Translations under genes and position numbers: made by a program
The notes under the pieces: model-generated
Seen by the model: the letters and a program-made list of their open reading frames with translations, nothing else
What the model was told of the DNA's origin: nothing
Database searches by the model: none
Assembly: GCA_036272735.1 (NCBI GenBank)
Contig: DATAYF010000539.1
Coordinates: 1-19,084, forward strand
Direction: 5' to 3'
DNA: 19,084 bases
Source: DATAYF01 sp036272735
GTDB taxonomy: Bacteria > Chloroflexota > Ktedonobacteria > Ktedonobacterales > Ktedonobacteraceae
Part shown: positions 16,198 through 19,084 of the stretch, one piece after another
Numbering within the stretch: the first letter of the stretch is position 1
Layout: the number at the start of each line of letters is the position of its first letter

Positions 16198-17022
16198 TCA
16201 AGGAACATCTCTGTAGAGATACTTGATCATGCGTTCAACGTCATCACGCATGACCCCAAAACGCTGCACCAGAACCTCTAGCACTTGCGCTCTGAACTCG
16301 GCGTGTTCATCGAAACCATTTAGAATGGTCCAAGACAAGATCCCGTATCCATAGCGCGTGCCGGACTGCAAAAAGCCACAGGTAAGATGCACCATCGCGA
16401 CACGCTGCTGTACCTCTGTCAATGGCAATCCCCATAAGGCCCCAAAGGCTTCAATCTGACCAAGCGCGTAGGCCAGGTAACTCAAAAAGCGCTCGTGAAG
16501 CTCGATCTGGTTGCTACGCAGTGTATTCGTCCGTTGTAAACCGAGACGATACGCCTCGCGAAATGCAGGCGCCAGGGCGGGTCGCTGCCATTTGCCAAGG
16601 CAAGAGGCAATGCTGATCCGCCAGTAATCAAACAGCGACGTAACAGAACCAGGCGGTGCATCAGGGATCTCGGTCAATAGCTCGACGAGCACAGGAAGAG
16701 CTTGCTCATCATGGTTCTCGCCCAGAATTAGCGCACTTGCCCAGCGTTCAAAGGGATCTGAACTCTGTAACAGTGGCCTGATCAGTTCCAGATGCGGTGT
16801 TTCAGGGGCAAGCCCCAGGGCAAACAACGCAATCAAATGCTCTTCCTGAGAACCGTGTTCATACGCTCGCAGAAACGTCTCCTGATCGAGTCCTCCCCAC
16901 CGCTCGGCAAAGCGTGCGATGTCCGAGTCATCACAATACATCATCGCCGAACCAAAAGCACGCTCTAGATAGCGAGGGTACTCCTGTGGTTCACCTGACA
17001 TCACGTGGTCCTGTCCCATCAT
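16198..17022 (-). CDS. HEAT-repeat-like protein of unknown role
   Basis: The gene encodes about 274 residues from the ATG at 17022, chosen because AAAGGA stands 7 bp before it; an ATG at 17070 is in frame but lacks a ribosome site. The middle has helical repeats of HEAT/PBS-lyase type: HLIALFALGLAPETPHLELI, LLQSSDPFERWASALILGE, and HDEQALPVLVELLTE. The rest is also helical, without signal peptide or membrane segments, so it is probably a cytoplasmic binding or scaffold protein. It stands alone on the minus strand, between the IS200/IS605 element downstream and the structured region after leuA upstream. Nothing in the neighbourhood gives its partner. Confidence 0.65.
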   Translation of the reverse strand: MMGQDHVMSGEPQEYPRYLERAFGSAMMYCDDSDIARFAERWGGLDQETFLRAYEHGSQEEHLIALFALGLAPETPHLELIRPLLQSSDPFERWASALILGENHDEQALPVLVELLTEIPDAPPGSVTSLFDYWRISIASCLGKWQRPALAPAFREAYRLGLQRTNTLRSNQIELHERFLSYLAYALGQIEAFGALWGLPLTEVQQRVAMVHLTCGFLQSGTRYGYGILSWTILNGFDEHAEFRAQVLEVLVQRFGVMRDDVERMIKYLYRDVP

Positions 17023-17055
17023 CCTTGTATCCTTTCTCATCTTCCCCATGAGAGT

Positions 17056-17209
17056 GTGCCTGATTCCCATCGCGGGGAAGCTTGCCGCTTCTCGTTGCCC
17101 TCACGCCTGCGGCGTTCGCTCCTGTTGCATCGCTACATACAACTCAGTTGAGCACCGAAGGTGCAAAAGCTCATGCAGAGCACACGCGAAGACGATGGGG
17201 ATCAGGCAC
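17056..17209. repeat. 154-bp segment bounded by a 17-bp inverted repeat
   Basis: GTGCCTGATTCCCATCG at 17056-17072 is the reverse complement of 17193-17209 with one mismatch (a G-U pair in RNA). Inside are small palindromes: CAACT-C-AGTTG near 17140 and GCACC-gaa-GGTGC near 17154. No ORF or flanking duplication is seen. It could be a MITE-like remnant or a structured RNA just upstream of the HEAT-like gene. Confidence 0.55.
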
Positions 17210-17243
17210 GCTTTCAAAGAGATTGCAATATCTTGCTGTTTTT

Positions 17244-17310
17244 TTCACATGATGTGCACAACTCCCTATGAACATCCTATTTATCTATGGAGTTGTGCAC
17301 ATCATGTGAA
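17244..17310. repeat. 22-bp perfect inverted repeat downstream of leuA
   Basis: Positions 17244-17265 are the exact reverse complement of 17289-17310, with a 23-nt loop. Each arm contains the palindrome GTGCAC and the near-palindrome CACATGATGTG. It begins 30 bp after the leuA stop. On the leuA strand the hairpin is followed by A residues, not T, so it is not a standard terminator in that direction; an RNA-stability hairpin, a protein site or a small element are options. Confidence 0.7.
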
Positions 17311-17340
17311 CATTTTTCGCTGTTTTCCAGCTTTTCAGGT

Positions 17341-18516
17341 TCAGACTATTGTTGCTGGATGCATTGAGTGTTCGGCGATGTAGCGCATATCCAATTCTTC
17401 CAATTCGCGTTTCTTGCCAAGCATCAGCTTTGCCATGTCGAAGGCGCGATTGATCTGCTCCGGTTCCAGGCTATAGCCAAGTTCGCGCATTTGAGCGGCG
17501 AGCGCGGCGCGCCCGGAGAGCTTCCCAACATGGATACGGCGGTCGTCGGCGCTCAAACCGATGGCTTCAGGGGTCATAATCTCGTAGGTGCGCGTATCTT
17601 TGAGCACGCCGTCCTGATGAATGCCTCCACCATGCGAAAACGCGTTGCGCCCAACCACGGCCTTCGTCCAGGCCAGTTGCATACCCGATAATTTCGCAAC
17701 CAGGCGGCTCGTCTCGGCAATTTTGGTCGTATCGACCTTGAGGTCCAGGCCCAGGTCGGCCGTACGGGTCTTAATCGCCATCACTACCTCCTCGGTGGCA
17801 GCATTGCCCGCTCGTTCACCAAGGCCATTCATACAGCAATCCACGCGCTCGGCTCCATTGCGCAACCCTTCGAGTGCATTCGCCACCGCCATCCCCAGGT
17901 CGTCGTGACAATGAGCAGAGATACGTGCCTGCGGAAACTCGCGTTTGACCTCGGCGACCAGTTTGCCGAACTCCCAGGGGAGCGCGTAGCCGACGGTATC
18001 GCATAGCGAGATAAAACGCACCCCTTCTTGCAACACCACTTCACAGATTTCAAGGATAAAGTCGTGCTCGGTGCGCGTCGTATCTTCCAGCGCGAAATCC
18101 ACACGCTCGGTAAAGCTGCGTCCCAGAGCGACAGCAGTGCGCGCCATCTCTTTCACCTCTGCGCGTGTCTTCCCCAACTTGACCTGGCGATGCAAAGGAG
18201 AAGTGCTCAAAAATGGGTGGATGACGGGATATTCAGCGCCCTTCACTGCCTCCCATGCTCGTTCGATATCGGCGCGATTGGCGCGGGCAATCGAGCAAAT
18301 CTCGACGGTGCGCACGTTAGCAGCGATGAGTTGAATGCAAGCAAACTCGTCTGGCGAAGAGACGGCAAAACCACAATCGAGCGTATCGAAGCCCATAGCA
18401 GCCAGCGCTTGCGCAATGGCGAGTTTCTCCTGAGGAAAATAGTTTACGCCCGGCGTCTGTTCACCATCACGCAGGGTTGTTTCAAAAAACTTGATGATGC
18501 GAGGTTCGGTTGCCAT
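17341..18516 (-). CDS. leuA: 2-isopropylmalate synthase, short form without regulatory domain
   Basis: LeuA condenses acetyl-CoA with 2-oxoisovalerate, the first step of leucine synthesis. The 391 residues hold the TIM-barrel catalytic domain: TTLRDGEQTPG (13-23), the metal site HCHDD (His202, His204), GLGERAGNAATEEV (231-244) and HGGGIHQDG (295-303). The strand usually reading EAGFP is DCGFAVSSP here. The protein ends soon after the second linker region, so the roughly 120-residue C-terminal leucine-binding domain of standard LeuA is missing. No remnant of it is seen in the following bases, where stops occur at once. The start at 18516 has AAGGAG 9 bp upstream. A related synthase (homocitrate or citramalate type) is possible; the GERAGNAA block and the leuCD neighbourhood favour isopropylmalate. 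Confidence 0.8.
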   Translation of the reverse strand: MATEPRIIKFFETTLRDGEQTPGVNYFPQEKLAIAQALAAMGFDTLDCGFAVSSPDEFACIQLIAANVRTVEICSIARANRADIERAWEAVKGAEYPVIHPFLSTSPLHRQVKLGKTRAEVKEMARTAVALGRSFTERVDFALEDTTRTEHDFILEICEVVLQEGVRFISLCDTVGYALPWEFGKLVAEVKREFPQARISAHCHDDLGMAVANALEGLRNGAERVDCCMNGLGERAGNAATEEVVMAIKTRTADLGLDLKVDTTKIAETSRLVAKLSGMQLAWTKAVVGRNAFSHGGGIHQDGVLKDTRTYEIMTPEAIGLSADDRRIHVGKLSGRAALAAQMRELGYSLEPEQINRAFDMAKLMLGKKRELEELDMRYIAEHSMHPATIV

Positions 18517-18560
18517 AACGCATAACTCCTTGTACAGTTCATCCTTCACGTGCATCGTTG

Positions 18561-18579
18561 CACAATGAATACCATTGTG
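18561..18579. promoter_or_regulatory. inverted repeat in leuA leader, possible operator
   Basis: CACAATG-AATAC-CATTGTG is a perfect 7-bp dyad with a 5-nt spacer, about 45 bp before the leuA start and downstream of the candidate promoter. Its size and symmetry fit a dimeric regulator site. Confidence 0.4.
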
Positions 18580-18596
18580 ATCACAGGAGTAGAGAG

Positions 18597-18627
18597 AATT
18601 GGGGGCACGGCCGCCCAACTCCCAATT
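18597..18627. promoter_or_regulatory. hairpin in leuA leader
   Basis: AATTGGG (18597-18603) pairs with CCCAATT (18621-18627), with G/C-rich pairing inside. On the plus strand it is followed by T6, like a terminator, but no plus-strand gene ends here. On the leuA strand it lies in the untranslated leader. Confidence 0.45.
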
Positions 18628-18644
18628 TTTTATCTATTACGAAA

Positions 18645-18674
18645 ATTATACGCAACTTCTATCAGGTTAAGCAA
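18645..18674 (-). promoter_or_regulatory. candidate leuA promoter
   Basis: On the minus strand: TTGCTT (18674-18669), an 18-bp spacer, then TATAAT (18650-18645), about 130 bp before the leuA start. The -10 box is a perfect consensus and the -35 box is fair. Confidence 0.6.
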
Positions 18675-18701
18675 GCGTCATGTATAGCGTCTGTGACGAC
18701 T

Positions 18702-18721
18702 CCCCACGGCTAAAGCTGGGG
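18702..18721 (-). repeat. right-end hairpin of second TnpB-type element
   Basis: CCCCA and TGGGG arms enclose an imperfect GC..GC inner stem. It overlaps the last codons of the tnpB reading frame, as is common at right ends of such elements. The element boundary was not determined. Confidence 0.5.
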
Positions 18722-19084
18722 GCTTCTCAGAGGCGCGTCCTCTGAAGGCTCCGTCCGAGCCTGGAACTCTTTTGCAAGCAGAGCGAGCCCTACCCGTTTG
18801 ATGTTGATGGCGGCATTGTGGTCCTAATCCAGAGAACAGCCACACGAACAGCTATGCCAGCGTTCTGCTAGCTCTTTCTTGACGATGGACCCACAACTGC
18901 TACACATCTGGCTGGTAATTTTGGGGTTGACCAACAGCACGCAAGAACCGGCCCATTCTGCCTTGTTCTGGCAAAGCTGTTGGAACTGCCCCCAACCAGC
19001 GTCTAAAATCGATTTATTCAAGCCTGCTTTCGCGCTGGCTCCATTGAGAAGGTATGCACCCGTTGCCTCGTCCTGTCTCGGTTT
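18710..19084 (-). pseudogene. tnpB: TnpB C-terminal part with in-frame stop, partial at window edge
   Basis: The frame is open to the window edge and reads GASAKAGLNKSILDAGWGQF, then the zinc ribbon (QMCSSCGS, then WHSCSCGCS). It meets TAG at 18824-18826 exactly where the family has the residue between the two Asp of the D-R-D-x-N-A-A motif. After the stop the frame continues as DHNAAINIKRVGLALLAKEF to a natural stop at 18710. The premature stop removes the catalytic RuvC-III Asp, so the nuclease should be inactive even if the unseen N-terminal part is whole. The sequence is unlike the other tnpB in the window (a different tail and zinc ribbon), so it comes from a separate element. It lies just upstream of the leuA promoter, on the same strand. 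Confidence 0.85.

Noticed and set aside
17244..17310. Rho-independent terminator for leuA
   Set aside because: The stem is right in place, but on the leuA strand it is followed by A residues. Kept as an inverted repeat only.
1..19084. CRISPR array, tRNA or rRNA genes
   Set aside because: No regularly spaced direct repeats and no cloverleaf or rRNA-like segments were seen on reading through.

Overview
The window is bacterial chromosome of roughly 55 percent G+C by eye. It mixes a conserved metabolic block with worn mobile elements. The best guess for the host is a filamentous, IS-rich Chloroflexota bacterium of the Ktedonobacter type. That rests on a Bacillus-like pyruvate dehydrogenase E1, a short LeuA and large TnpB proteins with a long C-terminal tail. 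No rRNA or tRNA is present to confirm it, so the placement is an inference.

Layout. 1-248: no supportable gene. 252-1917: an IS701-family insertion sequence with clear inverted repeats and a transposase broken by two frameshifts. 1940-3678 (+): two SDR-type oxidoreductase genes, the first starting 20 bp after the IS, the second split by one frameshift. 3714-3768: an inverted repeat between convergent units. 3955-8803 (-): a complete 2-oxoacid (pyruvate) dehydrogenase operon in the order E1alpha, E1beta, E2, E3. 8905-10950 (-): leuC and leuD, running in the same direction as the dehydrogenase genes, with a hairpin between the two groups. 10951-11275: a divergent control region holding a possible 28-residue leader ORF, a small hairpin, a 71-nt perfect fold-back and a promoter-like pair of boxes. 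11276-12763 (+): a membrane-anchored, probably beta-propeller exported protein. 12902-14023 (+): a tandem duplicate of an unrecognised four-helix membrane protein. 14029-16140 (-): an IS200/IS605-type element with an intact Y1 transposase gene (tnpA) and a broken tnpB. 16198-17022 (-): a HEAT-repeat-like protein. 17056-17310: two separate inverted-repeat structures. 17341-18516 (-): a short 2-isopropylmalate synthase (leuA). 18710-19084 (-): the C-terminal part of another tnpB, closed early by an in-frame stop and running off the window edge.

Function. LeuA, LeuC and LeuD are the first two steps of the leucine branch (leuB is not in the window). The adjacent dehydrogenase makes acetyl-CoA, the co-substrate of LeuA. 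This metabolic link between neighbours is plausible, but co-regulation is not shown. The most notable points are: the exact 7-bp tandem duplication that knocks out tnpB while tnpA stays intact; the tandem membrane-protein pair; the structured leuC upstream region with a possible leader peptide; and the LeuA lacking its C-terminal regulatory domain.
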